Shown: positions 8,361-17,371, counted from the stretch's first letter. The stretch: DNA of 64,000 nt from Bog-756 sp963831535 (GCA_963831535.1 CAWHQP010000004.1:310001-374000), one strand, 5' to 3'. Made by a program: numbers and translations. Notes: generated from the letters alone by a model not told the origin.

Positions 8361-9648
8361 TCAGGACGCAACGTCGTCCCGGCGGCCGTCGGTCCGGATC
8401 CACGGCCCCGCGGCGGCCAGCCCCAGGTCGACCAGGCTGTCGATCAGCCGGTCGACCTGCTCGTCGGAGTGAACCGCCGACAGCGTGACCCGCAGCCTCG
8501 ATGTCCCACGGGGAACGGTGGGAGGCCGGATGGCCGGCACCCACAGACCGCGGGCCAGCAGTTCGGTGGAGGCGGCCACGGCATCGGCCTCATCCCCGAT
8601 GACGACGGGGATGATCGGGGAAGGATGGTCCCTGCGGCCCACGGCCCCGGCCACCCGGGCCACGTGTCCGGCCAGCCGGGCACGGAGTTCGGTCGCCTCG
8701 CGCCGAGTCGACGATGGCCACGGCGGCCAGTGCCGCGGCAGCGTCGGCGGGTGTGGTGGCGGTCGTGAAGATGTACGGGCGGGCCCGGTTCACGAGCAGC
8801 TCCACGAAGCGGGCGGGACCGGCCACGTACCCTCCGAGCGATCCGAGGGTCTTGGACAGGGTTCCCATCCGCAACAGGTCCACCCCGCGCCGTACGGCAC
8901 CGTCGGGCAGCTCGGGGCCGAGTACGGCGTGGGCCTCGTCGAGGATCAACAGCGCCCCGTGGCGCTCGGCCAGCCTCACCAGACCGACGAGATCGGCCTG
9001 GTCACCGTCCATGGAGAACACCGTGTCCGAGACGATGATCGGTCGTCCCGGCGTCCCGGCCAGGGCGGCGTCGAGGTGGGCCAGATCGCGGTGCGGAAAG
9101 ATCGTGACACCGGCCCGGCCCATACGGCAGCCGTCGATGATGGAGGCATGGTTCAGCTCGTCGGAGAACACGTGTGCGCCCTCGGTGCCGAATACGGACA
9201 GGACCGACAGGTTGGCGGCGAATCCGGTGGGAAAGAGTGTCGCCCTCGCACACCCCTTCCACCCCGCCAGAGCGCCTTCCAACTGGTGATGCACCGGGCG
9301 CGACCCGGTGACCAGTCGGGAGGCCCCCGAACCCGAACCCCATCGGTCGAGGGCGCGGTGGGCCGCGTCCACCACATCGGGGTGGGAGGTCAGGCCGAGG
9401 TAATCGTTGGAGGCGAACGAGACCACCGGCTCGGTGTCGCCGGGCCCACCGCTTCCCCCGCCTGTGCGGTCGCTCGACCCTTCGAGTAGGCCGGCCGGAC
9501 CCTTGGCGTCGAAGGTTCGGGGGCGGCGCCACTGTCCGGCCGCCTCGACCACACGGCACGACTCGTCGACCCAGGCCGTCCAGTCCGATCCGGCCGGTGG
9601 ACCCGACCCGCTAGGCCCGGTGCCGGTCGACGATCCGGGGTAGGTCAC
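8361..9648 (-). CDS. bioF: 8-amino-7-oxononanoate synthase (one apparent frameshift)
   Basis: BioF condenses pimeloyl-ACP/CoA with L-alanine using pyridoxal phosphate. Visible features are SFASNDYLGLTSHPDV at the N-terminus, GSGASRLVTGSRPVH, the cofactor-stacking DELNHASIIDG, LILDEAHAVLG, and the PLP lysine in GTLSKTLGSLGGYV. Near 8700 the frame shifts by one base. Removing one G restores DSREATELRARLAGHVARV, and the C-terminal part then runs to a TGA at 8361 with VPAIRPPTVPRGTSRLRV, typical of the family. The GTG start at 9648 overlaps the bioA stop as GTGA. About 429 residues after repair, slightly long because of a Gly/Ser-rich N-terminal insertion (near residues 50-75). Confidence 0.85.
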
Positions 9649-10976
9649 CGACGGTCCTCGGTCCAGACCTCGTCGATCGCCGAGGCCAGCGCCTCGACCA
9701 CCCGATCGATCTCCGCGATCGTCGTGGTGAGCGGCGGCATCACCACCACCACGTCACCGAGCGGCCGGAGTAGGACGCCCCGCCGCACGGCGCCGGCGCA
9801 CACCCGTCGGCCCCAGCGCTGCGAACCGGCCGGAGGATCCAGCTCCACGCCCACCATCAGTCCTTGCTGACGGACCGACCGCACGCCCGGGCGTGTCACC
9901 ACCGAGTCGTCCAGTCGCACGGACAGGTGGCGGGCCGTCGCCTCCACGTGGGCCAGGACATCCCATTCGTCGATCAGTTGGAGGTGGCGAAGGGCCACCG
10001 CACACGCCAGCGCATTCCCGCCGTAGGAGTGGCCGTGATAGAAGGTGGTCTCGCCGAGATCGGGACCGTTGAACGCCTCGAACACCCGCCCCGAGGCCAC
10101 GGTGGCCGAGAGGGGCAGGTACCCGCCGGTGATGCCCTTACCCAGACAGATCAGATCCGGGCGGAAGGACGGCCCGGCCCACTCCGAGGCGAATAGCTTG
10201 CCGGTCCGGCCGAACCCGGTGGCCACCTCGTCGCAGATGAGCAGCACCCCGAGCGACCGGCACGCCTCGCCCACCCGCGCCAGGTCGAGGGGATCGGCGA
10301 CCAGGATGCCCGAAGCCCCCTGGACCAGCGGCTCGATCACCACCGCGGCCAACGAGTCGGCGTGGCCTTCGATACAGGCGATCATCTTGGTGGCCCAGTC
10401 CACGGTGGCGTAGCCGGGGGTGCGGACCACCGGGAAGCGCAACGGGTCGAAGATAGTGGTGCCGAATCCGCCGTCCCCCAACGACAGCGCCCCGACGGTG
10501 TCCCCGTGGTAGGCGTCGCCGAGGGCGAGGAACTGATGATGACCCGACTTGCCCCGGTTCACCCAGTACTGGAAGGCGATCTTGAGCGCCTGCTCGACAG
10601 CCACCGCCCCGTCGGAGGCGAACAGCACGTGGGCATCGTTCACCGGCACGACAGCGGCCAGCGCTTCGGCGAACTCCACTGCGGCACGGCTTCCGTTACC
10701 CAACAGCGTGGCGTGGGCCACCTTGCCCAGCTGGTCGACCAGGGCGGCGTCCAACTCAGGGACATGGTGACCCAACGTGGTCACCCACAGCGAGGAGATG
10801 GCGTCGAAGTACCGATGCCCCTCGACGTCGATCAACTCCCGACCCTCCGCCCGCTCCACCGTGACCGGTGCGTTGTCCGGGTAGGCGGCCATCTGGGTGA
10901 AGCCGTGCCAGACCACGGCGGCGTCCCGGTCCACCCAGGATCGGGTCGGTGACGGAGCGGTCGTAGGGTCGGTCAT
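9645..10976 (-). CDS. bioA: Adenosylmethionine-8-amino-7-oxononanoate aminotransferase
   Basis: This 443-residue class III aminotransferase converts KAPA to DAPA with SAM as amino donor. WHGFTQM and SSLWVTTLGHH at the N-terminus are typical BioA substrate-site motifs. LICDEVATGFGRTG holds the cofactor aspartate (about 249), LGKGITGGYLPLS holds the PLP lysine (about 280), and TTFYHGHSYGGN follows. The ATG at 10976 is chosen because the family begins near there; upstream codons are Arg-rich and unlike the family. It heads bioA-bioF-bioD. No bioB or bioC is visible. A 22-bp inverted repeat lies just upstream. Confidence 0.93.
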   Translation of the reverse strand: MTDPTTAPSPTRSWVDRDAAVVWHGFTQMAAYPDNAPVTVERAEGRELIDVEGHRYFDAISSLWVTTLGHHVPELDAALVDQLGKVAHATLLGNGSRAAVEFAEALAAVVPVNDAHVLFASDGAVAVEQALKIAFQYWVNRGKSGHHQFLALGDAYHGDTVGALSLGDGGFGTTIFDPLRFPVVRTPGYATVDWATKMIACIEGHADSLAAVVIEPLVQGASGILVADPLDLARVGEACRSLGVLLICDEVATGFGRTGKLFASEWAGPSFRPDLICLGKGITGGYLPLSATVASGRVFEAFNGPDLGETTFYHGHSYGGNALACAVALRHLQLIDEWDVLAHVEATARHLSVRLDDSVVTRPGVRSVRQQGLMVGVELDPPAGSQRWGRRVCAGAVRRGVLLRPLGDVVVVMPPLTTTIAEIDRVVEALASAIDEVWTEDRR

Positions 10977-10983
10977 CGGGACG

Positions 10984-10989
10984 ATTCTT
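10984..10989 (-). promoter_or_regulatory. Putative -10-like hexamer AAGAAT of the biotin operon
   Basis: On the minus strand AAGAAT lies 7 nt before the bioA ATG, the spacing seen at other leaderless promoters here, though it mismatches TANNNT at the first base. The adjacent palindrome covers its spacer and -35 region. Confidence 0.3.
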
Positions 10990-10990
10990 G

Positions 10991-11012
10991 TCGACCCGGG
11001 GGACCGGGTCGA
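10991..11012. promoter_or_regulatory. 22-bp inverted repeat (possible operator) between bioA and ribC
   Basis: TCGACCCGG and CCGGGTCGA form perfect 9-bp arms around a 4-nt centre. The repeat is 14 nt upstream of the bioA start, directly behind its -10-like hexamer, and lies in the only intergenic space between the divergent bioA and riboflavin synthase genes. A repressor bound here would block bioA transcription. A hairpin in RNA is the alternative reading. Confidence 0.4.
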
Positions 11013-11070
11013 ACCGGCACGGTGGCCTCGGCTTCGGCCTGGCCCCGGCCCGGGGCTGACCCCCGGCCGG

Positions 11071-11076
11071 TAGGAT
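11071..11076 (+). promoter_or_regulatory. Putative leaderless -10 hexamer TAGGAT
   Basis: TAGGAT is followed by 7 nt and then the ATG of the riboflavin synthase gene at 11084; no Shine-Dalgarno sequence fits in the gap. Confidence 0.45.
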
Positions 11077-11083
11077 CGCGGCC

Positions 11084-11560
11084 ATGGACCGCATTGGCGT
11101 CGTCGACACCATGTTCGCCCGCTTCGACATGGGCGGCGAGGCCATGGACGAGCTGAAGGACTGCCCCGGCTTCGGCACCACATTCGAGGTGATCCGGCGG
11201 ACCGTACCCGGGTTCAAGGACCTGGCCGTGGAGTGCAAACGGATCATCGAGCACGAAGGGTGCCTGATCGTGGTGGCCCTCGGCATGCCCGGCAAGGCCG
11301 CCATCGACCAGGTCTGTGCCCACGAGGCGTCCCAGGGGTTGATGCAGGCCCAGCTGATGACCTCCACCCACATCCTCGAGGTGTTCGTCCACGAGAACGA
11401 GGAGGAGGATCCCGCCGCGCTGGCCAAGGTCTGTATCAACCGTTCCCGCAAGCACGCCCGGAACGCCTACTGGATGATCTACGAGCCCGACCAGCTGGTC
11501 CGCCAGGCGGGACACGGGGTGCGCCAGGGTTACGACGACGCCGGTCCCCTGACTCCCTGA
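11084..11560 (+). CDS. ribC: Riboflavin synthase, archaeal type (RibC, lumazine-synthase fold)
   Basis: This 158-residue protein would dismutate two 6,7-dimethyl-8-ribityllumazine molecules into riboflavin and a pyrimidine. It matches the archaeal riboflavin synthase family, a paralogue of lumazine synthase, and not the usual bacterial RibE with two repeated barrel domains. The matches run along the whole length: GVVDTMFARFDMG at the start, RTVPGFKDLAVECKRII, EGCLIVVALGMPGKA, VCAHEASQGLMQAQLMT, LEVFVHENEEE, and GHGVRQGYDDAGPLTP at the end. The length equals the archaeal norm (about 150-160). It is a single gene with its own leaderless-type promoter, divergent from bioA, with no other riboflavin gene near it. 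The assignment is from recalled family features, not a search. Confidence 0.85.
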   Translation: MDRIGVVDTMFARFDMGGEAMDELKDCPGFGTTFEVIRRTVPGFKDLAVECKRIIEHEGCLIVVALGMPGKAAIDQVCAHEASQGLMQAQLMTSTHILEVFVHENEEEDPAALAKVCINRSRKHARNAYWMIYEPDQLVRQAGHGVRQGYDDAGPLTP

Positions 11561-11585
11561 CTCCTGCCTACATCGGCGAGTCAGG
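11556..11585. terminator. Bidirectional terminator-like hairpin over both stop codons
   Basis: CCTGACTC (11556-11563) pairs with GAGTCAGG (11578-11585) around a 14-nt loop. The stem covers the stop codons of the convergent riboflavin synthase and acyl-CoA dehydrogenase genes. Confidence 0.4.
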
Positions 11586-12726
11586 CGGACGGGTCGTGGG
11601 GTAGACCGAGGGAACGTTCGGCGATGATGTTGCGCTGCACCTCGGCGGTCCCTCCCCCGATGGTCAGCGCCGGTGAGAACAGGAACCCGTAGCTCCATAC
11701 GGGATCGACGAGGTGCTCACCGTCGGGCCCGGCGGCCGGCACCGGCATGGCCCCCTGGATCATCCCCCGGGCTCCGGCCAGATCGTTGGCCAATGCCATG
11801 ACGTGCTGGCCGTGCTCATCGGCCAGAGCCTTGCGCACCGACGCCTCGGGGCCGGGCTCCTGGCCAGCCACAGCCGCCGACACGGTGCGGAGGCGCAGCA
11901 GTCGCAGGATCTCTCCCTCGGCCCACAGCTGGGCCAGGCGCTGGCGCATCAGGGGGGCGACCGGCTCCTCGGAGCGTCGCACCAGTCCGATCAGGTCATC
12001 GGCCGTGGGCCCCATGCCCCAGAGGGCTCCCGAGCCCGACAGCGAGACCCGTTCGTTCCCCAGGGTGACCTTGGCCAGTGACCAGCCACGGCCCCGCGTG
12101 CCGACCAGGGCGTCGGCATCCAGGCGGACATCGTCCAGGGTCACTTCGTTGAACGTCTGGGTGCCGGTCATGTCCACCAGGGGCCGAACCGTGACCCCGG
12201 GGGTGTCCATGGGGCAGATGAAGTAGGAGATTCCCTCGTGCCGGGGTGCATCGGGCTCGGTGCGGGCCAGGAGGATGCCCAGCTGAGCCGTGTGTGCATA
12301 CGAGGTCCACACCTTCTGGCCCTGGATGACCCACTGGTCCCCATCCGACACCGCCCTCGTGGTGAGCGAGGCCAGATCCGATCCGGCCCCGGGTTCGCTG
12401 AACAGCTGGCACCAGATCTCTTCGCCGGCCAGGAGGGGGACGAGGTACCGGCGCTTCTGCTCCTCGGAGCCGGCATGCACAATGGTGGGGCCGGCCCACC
12501 CGATCCCGATGGTGTTCTCCGGTCGCCGGACCCCCGCCCGCCTGAGCTCGGCGTCCACGATGAGCTGATGGGTGGGGTCGGCACCGAGACCCCAGGGTGG
12601 CGGCCAGTGCGGTGCCACCAACCCACGCTCGGCCAGTTGGCGTCCCGTCGGCGCCCGATGAGCCTCGAGCCACTGACGCAGCGCCATCCGTCGCGGGTCG
12701 TCCTCGGCCGGCAGAGCGAAGTCCAT
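11581..12726 (-). CDS. Acyl-CoA dehydrogenase family protein
   Basis: This 381-residue FAD enzyme would oxidise an acyl-CoA thioester at the alpha-beta carbons. The middle domain has CQLFSEPGAGSDLASLTTRA, the FAD-binding region of the family, followed by WVIQGQKVWTSYAH. NEVTLDDVRLDADALVG marks the beta domain. The C-terminal helical domain has GARGM and LTIGGGTAEVQRNIIAERSLGLP, typical of FadE-type actinobacterial members. The N-terminal segment HWPPPWGLGADP suits the CaiA/FadE17-like subgroup, so a non-classical substrate such as a sterol side chain or carnitine-like compound is possible. It is divergent from the acyl-CoA synthetase, which probably feeds the same pathway. Confidence 0.88.
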   Translation of the reverse strand: MDFALPAEDDPRRMALRQWLEAHRAPTGRQLAERGLVAPHWPPPWGLGADPTHQLIVDAELRRAGVRRPENTIGIGWAGPTIVHAGSEEQKRRYLVPLLAGEEIWCQLFSEPGAGSDLASLTTRAVSDGDQWVIQGQKVWTSYAHTAQLGILLARTEPDAPRHEGISYFICPMDTPGVTVRPLVDMTGTQTFNEVTLDDVRLDADALVGTRGRGWSLAKVTLGNERVSLSGSGALWGMGPTADDLIGLVRRSEEPVAPLMRQRLAQLWAEGEILRLLRLRTVSAAVAGQEPGPEASVRKALADEHGQHVMALANDLAGARGMIQGAMPVPAAGPDGEHLVDPVWSYGFLFSPALTIGGGTAEVQRNIIAERSLGLPHDPSA

Positions 12727-12733
12727 CGTGGCC

Positions 12734-12739
12734 AGCGTA
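12734..12739 (-). promoter_or_regulatory. Putative leaderless -10 hexamer TACGCT
   Basis: Read on the minus strand, TACGCT is 7 nt upstream of the acyl-CoA dehydrogenase ATG at 12726. Confidence 0.4.
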
Positions 12740-12991
12740 GGCTTGATCGGTCCGGCCGTCTCGGGGGCGTGGTCTCACGGTCGGTGGTCCCGTAACGGGT
12801 GGTCTCGTGTCGCCGGTGTGGTGGTCGACGGCCCGAGATCAAATGACCCGGCTCCACCAACAGGGGCTGGTTGAGACAGAGGGCCGTGGGTACGCGGTGC
12901 ATGCCGGGCAACAGGTGGCGACAGTCCGTCGGCCGCCATGGCCCGGGGAGTGAGCACCCGTTGCCGGGAGCTCGGAAGTGGGGAGTGGAAC

Positions 12992-14656
12992 GTGAGCAGA
13001 TGGATCTTCGCCGACGTGTGGGAGACGGTGGCCGACGTGCTGCCCGACGCGCCCGCCCTCACCCACGGCGACCGCACGGTGACCTGGTCCGCACTGGATC
13101 GACGCGCCGACAACCTGGCCCGGTGGCTGCTCGGCACCGACGTCCGCCACCAGGACAAAGTGGCCCTCTATCTGTACAACGGCCCGGAGTACCTCGAGGC
13201 CACGTTCGCCTGCCTGAAGCTCGGCCTGGTCCCCGTGAACACCAACTACCGCTATGCCGACGACGAGCTTGTCTATCTGTGGGACAACGCCGACACGGTG
13301 GCGGTCGTCTTCCACGGCACCTTCGTCAAGCGCATCGAGGGAATTCTGACGCGGCTGCCGGGTATCCGCACCTGGCTGTGGGTAGACGACGGGACGGCGC
13401 CCTGCCCGGGCTGGGCCGTCCCCTACGAGGTGGCAACGACGTCCGGGGTGCCGACGTTGGGGGCGCCGACGTCCGGTCCGTACGATCGGGTGACCACACC
13501 GTGGTCCCGCACACCTGACGACATCTACATGTTGTACACCGGGGGCACCACCGGGATGCCCAAGGGGGTCATGTGGCGGCAGGACGACCTGTTCGCCCGT
13601 CTCAACGGCGGAGGGTTCCGGCGCTACCCCGAGGACGGGGGTCCGGACGATGTCCGGAGCGAGCTGGAGCGGAGCGGGCGTGGCATGACTCTGCTCCCGG
13701 CCTGCCCGCTCATGCACGGCACGGGTGGCTTCACTGCGCTCGAGTGCTTCAGCGAGGGTGGACGGGTGGTCACGCTCACCTCCCGGCAGTTCGATCCGGT
13801 CGAACTCCTCGACACAGTGATGCGAGAACAGGTGAACGCCCTGGTCATCGTCGGTGACGTGTTCGCCAAACCTATTCTGGCCTCCCTCAACGCCCATCCC
13901 GACCGGTGGGACCTGACCAGCCTGGTCGGCATCATCTCCTCGGGTGTCATGTGGAGCGAGGAGACCAAGCAGGGCCTGCTCGGCCACTATCCCGGCATGC
14001 TGCTGGTCGACGCCTTCTCCTCATCGGAGGCCCTCGGCATGGGCAGCTCGGTTTCCTCGGGTGACTCGTCGGCCCAGACGGCGCAGTTCTCGCTCGGCCC
14101 CGAGGTCCGGGTCATCGGTCCCGACGGCTGCGACATCGAGCCCGGATCCGGGTCGAGCGGGGTACTGGCCCTGGGCGGCCGGATCCCCCTCGGCTACTAC
14201 AAGGACGAGGACAAGTCGGCCACCACCTTCCGGATCATCGACGGCCGTCGGTACTCGGTGCCCGGCGACTACGCCGAAGTCAGTGCGAACGGATCGATCC
14301 ACCTGCTGGGCCGGGGCTCGGTGGTCATCAACACCGGCGGCGAGAAGGTCTACCCCGAGGAGGTCGAGGAGGCCATCAAGACCATCGATGGGGTGGCCGA
14401 CGCGGTGGTGGTGGGCATCCCCGATGAGCGGTTCGGCGAGGAGATCGTGGCGGTAGTGGAACCGTCCAGCGGCACCGATTCCGAGGCCCTCACCCCCGAC
14501 GCCGTCATCAAGCACGTGAAAGCCCACCTGGCCGGCTACAAGGCACCCCGTCGGGTCCGACTGGTCACGACCATCGGGCGGTCCCCTGCCGGCAAGGTGG
14601 ACTACGCCCGACACCGCTCCGAATCAGCCGAGTGGGCAGGCGTGGGGCCGGGGTGA
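12992..14656 (+). CDS. AMP-forming acyl-CoA synthetase
   Basis: This 554-residue ANL-superfamily enzyme would adenylate a carboxylic acid and transfer it to CoA. The P-loop-like motif is MLYTGGTTGMPKGVMW (about residue 190). PLMHGTGGF, DAFSSSEALG and GDYAEVSANG (the A8 region) follow. The A10 lysine appears in SPAGKVDYARHR at the C-terminus. GTG at 12992 is chosen because GGGAG at 12981-12985 precedes it by 6 nt and homologues start near SRWIFADVWETVADVLPD. An in-frame ATG at 12938 would add 18 unlike residues. The divergent acyl-CoA dehydrogenase suggests fatty-acid or sterol-chain catabolism; the substrate is not predictable. Confidence 0.9.
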   Translation: MSRWIFADVWETVADVLPDAPALTHGDRTVTWSALDRRADNLARWLLGTDVRHQDKVALYLYNGPEYLEATFACLKLGLVPVNTNYRYADDELVYLWDNADTVAVVFHGTFVKRIEGILTRLPGIRTWLWVDDGTAPCPGWAVPYEVATTSGVPTLGAPTSGPYDRVTTPWSRTPDDIYMLYTGGTTGMPKGVMWRQDDLFARLNGGGFRRYPEDGGPDDVRSELERSGRGMTLLPACPLMHGTGGFTALECFSEGGRVVTLTSRQFDPVELLDTVMREQVNALVIVGDVFAKPILASLNAHPDRWDLTSLVGIISSGVMWSEETKQGLLGHYPGMLLVDAFSSSEALGMGSSVSSGDSSAQTAQFSLGPEVRVIGPDGCDIEPGSGSSGVLALGGRIPLGYYKDEDKSATTFRIIDGRRYSVPGDYAEVSANGSIHLLGRGSVVINTGGEKVYPEEVEEAIKTIDGVADAVVVGIPDERFGEEIVAVVEPSSGTDSEALTPDAVIKHVKAHLAGYKAPRRVRLVTTIGRSPAGKVDYARHRSESAEWAGVGPG

Positions 14657-14672
14657 GCCGGTCCGATCCGGT

Positions 14673-15416
14673 TCAGCCCTTGTTGGCTCCGTGATCCCGG
14701 ACGAAGTCGTTGACCGTGTAGTACGCATCGATGGACTCACCGGCATCACCCCAGAATCCATCGAGGATGTCGTAGTCCATGGAGCCCTGTCCGATGTAGT
14801 AGTTGTTCACATCGGTGATCTCGAGTTCGCCCCGGCCCGAGGGGACGAGTGTGGGGATGACGTCGAAGACGTCGGCGTCGTAGCAGTAGATGCCGGTGAC
14901 ACCGAATTTGGAGTCCGGCTGCTCGGGCTTCTCGATGATGCCGACGACACGCTCGTCGTCGTCGAAGGTGGGCACGCCGAGATGACGGAGGTGCTCGTCC
15001 TCTTCCACCCGGGTGAGCAAAATCCTGGCCCCGTGCGGATTGGCCTTGAAGGCATCGACCATGGGCTTGATCGAACGCTCGACGATGTTGTCCGCCAACA
15101 TCACCAGCACCGGTTCGCCGTCGACGAAGCGGGCCGCCAGACCCAGGGCCTCGGCGATGCCACCGGGACGGTCCTGATAGCCGTAGCTCAGTCGGTCGAT
15201 CCCGAACTCCTGGCCGTTGCCCAACAGACGCAGGAACTCACCGGCGTGGGTTCCCCCGGTGACCAGCATGATCTCGGTGATCTCGGCCTTCACCAGGGCT
15301 TCGATGCCCCAGTTGATCATGGGACGGTCATAGATCGGCAGCAGGTGCTTGTTGGTGATCCGGGTGAGCGGGTGGAGCCGTGAGCCGGTGCCGCCGGCGA
15401 GGATGACGCCCTTCAT
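14673..15416 (-). CDS. rmlA: Short RmlA-type sugar nucleotidyltransferase (glucose-1-phosphate thymidylyltransferase-like)
   Basis: This 247-residue enzyme would join a nucleotide to a sugar-1-phosphate. MKGVILAGGTGSRLHPLT is the N-terminal nucleotide-binding signature. NKHLLPIYDRPMINWGI, YGYQDRPGGIAEALG, VMLADNI and IIEKPEQPDSKFGVTGIY follow, matching RmlA active-site segments. It lacks the C-terminal allosteric extension of classical about 290-residue RmlA; short forms of this length are common in actinobacteria. It stands alone, 42 kb from the rmlB and rmlD genes in this window, with its own leaderless-type promoter. dTDP-glucose is the likely product, but other NDP-sugars are possible. 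Confidence 0.8.
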   Translation of the reverse strand: MKGVILAGGTGSRLHPLTRITNKHLLPIYDRPMINWGIEALVKAEITEIMLVTGGTHAGEFLRLLGNGQEFGIDRLSYGYQDRPGGIAEALGLAARFVDGEPVLVMLADNIVERSIKPMVDAFKANPHGARILLTRVEEDEHLRHLGVPTFDDDERVVGIIEKPEQPDSKFGVTGIYCYDADVFDVIPTLVPSGRGELEITDVNNYYIGQGSMDYDILDGFWGDAGESIDAYYTVNDFVRDHGANKG

Positions 15417-15423
15417 GTCGCGC

Positions 15424-15429
15424 AGCCTA
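15424..15429 (-). promoter_or_regulatory. Putative leaderless -10 hexamer TAGGCT
   Basis: On the minus strand TAGGCT precedes the rmlA-type gene start at 15416 by 7 nt, with no ribosome binding site between. Confidence 0.45.
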
Positions 15430-15464
15430 ACGGGGATTGCGGCCCGGTTCCCGTTGCCGCGACC

Positions 15465-16364
15465 TCACCGGGGCGGCCGGTGTCCCACCTCGGCCAGGAC
15501 GGCGTCAGCCAGGACGGGCCACCGCTCGGCCGCCCACGGTCCGAAGGGGCGATCCCCCAGTCCGGCACAGACCACGCCGGCCACCGGATCGACCCAGAGG
15601 AACGACCCGCTCCGCCCGAAGTGCCCGTAGGTCTCCGGCGAGTTGGCCGCTCCCGTCCAGTGGGGCTGCTTATGCCCCCGGATCTCCACACCGAGGCCCC
15701 ACGCACAGGGGTCGAACCGCTGGAATCCGGGCAACACGCCGGCCACATCGGGATACTGCACCGAGATGGCCGACCGGTGCGTCTCCGGCGAGATCAGCGT
15801 AGGGACAGCCCACTCCGAGCCCAGAGCAACGAGATCCGACAGGCATCCTCTCAGTCCCGATGCCGCCAGGCTCCCGGGTCGGACGCCACCCTCGGCACCG
15901 CCGTCCCCGGTCTCACCGAGCGTGGTGGTGGTCATGCCGAGCGGGTCGAGCACGCCCTGGCTCAGGTACTCCCCGAACGAGAGGCCCGCACGGCGGGAGA
16001 GCAACTCGCCGAGGACGGTGTAGCCCGCGTTGGAGTAGATCCTACGCCTGCCGGGTGCGGCCAGGATGAGGCCACCGTCCGGCGCCAGGCCCGAGGTGTG
16101 GGCCAGCAGATGACGGACGGTGCTGCCCGGAGGCCCGGCCGGATCGTCGAGCGACAGGGTCCCCTCCTCGACGGCGATGAGCACGGCCAACGCCGTGGCC
16201 GGCTTCGTCACCGAGGCCCAGGAGAACTCGCGCCCGCTGTCGCCGGTCGTGCCGATCACCTCACCGACTCGCCGTCCGTGACCGTCCGAACCGGGATCGA
16301 AGCGGAGCACGGCCACCGCGGCATGGTCCACGGGCCAGTCCACCACCTGACCCAGGGCATCCAT
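15465..16364 (-). CDS. Serine hydrolase of the beta-lactamase/class C family
   Basis: This 299-residue protein shows the penicillin-binding serine triad of the class C beta-lactamase/esterase family. SVTK (S-x-x-K) is at about residue 51, the YSN motif lies in IYSNAGYTVLGELLS, and HFGRSGSFLWVDP replaces the K-T-G box with an H-x-G type. VRHLLAHTSGL is another family hallmark. There is no signal peptide, so it probably acts in the cytoplasm as an esterase or peptidase rather than a secreted beta-lactamase. It is slightly shorter than typical members. The substrate is unknown. Confidence 0.83.
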   Translation of the reverse strand: MDALGQVVDWPVDHAAVAVLRFDPGSDGHGRRVGEVIGTTGDSGREFSWASVTKPATALAVLIAVEEGTLSLDDPAGPPGSTVRHLLAHTSGLAPDGGLILAAPGRRRIYSNAGYTVLGELLSRRAGLSFGEYLSQGVLDPLGMTTTTLGETGDGGAEGGVRPGSLAASGLRGCLSDLVALGSEWAVPTLISPETHRSAISVQYPDVAGVLPGFQRFDPCAWGLGVEIRGHKQPHWTGAANSPETYGHFGRSGSFLWVDPVAGVVCAGLGDRPFGPWAAERWPVLADAVLAEVGHRPPR

Positions 16365-16478
16365 GGGCGAGAGCGGGGATCACCGGCACCGACAGGGCTG
16401 TTGGCTCGGTGATCGAGAAAGGGAGGCCGCCGTCAGTGCGGCCACCCGCGGTCCGTAGCCGGGAACCCGGCGGCGGCG

Positions 16479-17371
16479 TCAGACGTCGAGGAAGCGGCGG
16501 ACGGCGAAGGCCGAGCCCACCACGCCGACGACCACACCGACCACGGCCACCAGGATGCATGTGCCGGCGACCTCCCATCCGCCCAGGGACATCTGGGCGA
16601 TGATGCTCCCCTGGTTGGCCGCCGTCTTGGTGGTGTCCAGACCGATACCGTAGTAGAGGGCCAGCACCACCAGGACGGCCACCACAGCACCGGCGAGACC
16701 CTGGATCAGGCCCTCGGCCATGAACGGCAACCGGATGAACCAGTTGGTGGCACCGACCAGCTTCATGACCGACACCTCACGGCGCCGGGCGAAAATGGCC
16801 ATGCGGATGGTGTTCAGGATCAGAACCGAGGCGGACAGTAGCAGCACCACGGCCACCGACAAGAAGACCCACTGCAGGATCCGGATCACACTCTGCATGG
16901 TCTTGATCTGCTGGCCGGGGTACTTGACCGTGGCTACGCCGGGCTTGGAGATGAATGTCTGGTACACGGCAGAAGCCTGCGACGGATCGTTGAGCACGCA
17001 CCGGTAGGACGAGGGGTAGTCGGACTGGGTGGTGACATCCAACTCGTCGGCCGGGAGGATGGTCTTGGCCTCGTTGTAGTCGTAGGCCTGGTTTCGGTAG
17101 GTGCACGTGCTTGACGTAGGGCGATTGGTCCCAGTTCGGAGCCGATGGACGCTGTGAGGCTGGCACCGGCCGTCGGCTTGACCCACACGATGGTCGACAC
17201 ACCGTCCTGCCACTGCACGGTGGCCTGTGACGCGCCCTGCTTCAACAGCAGGGACGAACCCACGAGGGCCAGGGACACCGCCACGGTGAGGATGGCGGCA
17301 ACCGTCATCAGACGGTTGCGCCACAGATTGGTGGCGGCCTCCTTCGAGACGTAGCCGGCGGAGACGGGCAT
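16479..17371 (-). CDS. ftsX: Cell division protein FtsX (apparent frameshifts)
   Basis: FtsX is the membrane half of the FtsEX complex that activates peptidoglycan hydrolases at division. The start at 17371 gives VSAGYVSKEAATNLWRNRLM and then a first transmembrane helix. An extracellular domain follows, and the C-terminal half has three more helices with RREVSVMKLVGATNWFIRLP, ending FAVRRFLDV. Two indels near 17105-17135 break the frame between SIGSELG and YRNQAYDYNEAKT; one missing G and one extra G would explain them. The ATG overlaps the ftsE stop (TGATG). Total length after repair is about 297 residues, normal for actinobacterial FtsX. Confidence 0.85.

Noticed and set aside
15465..16364. 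A secreted beta-lactamase conferring resistance
   Set aside because: There is no signal peptide, and the third motif is H-x-G rather than K-T-G, which fits esterase-like members of the family better.
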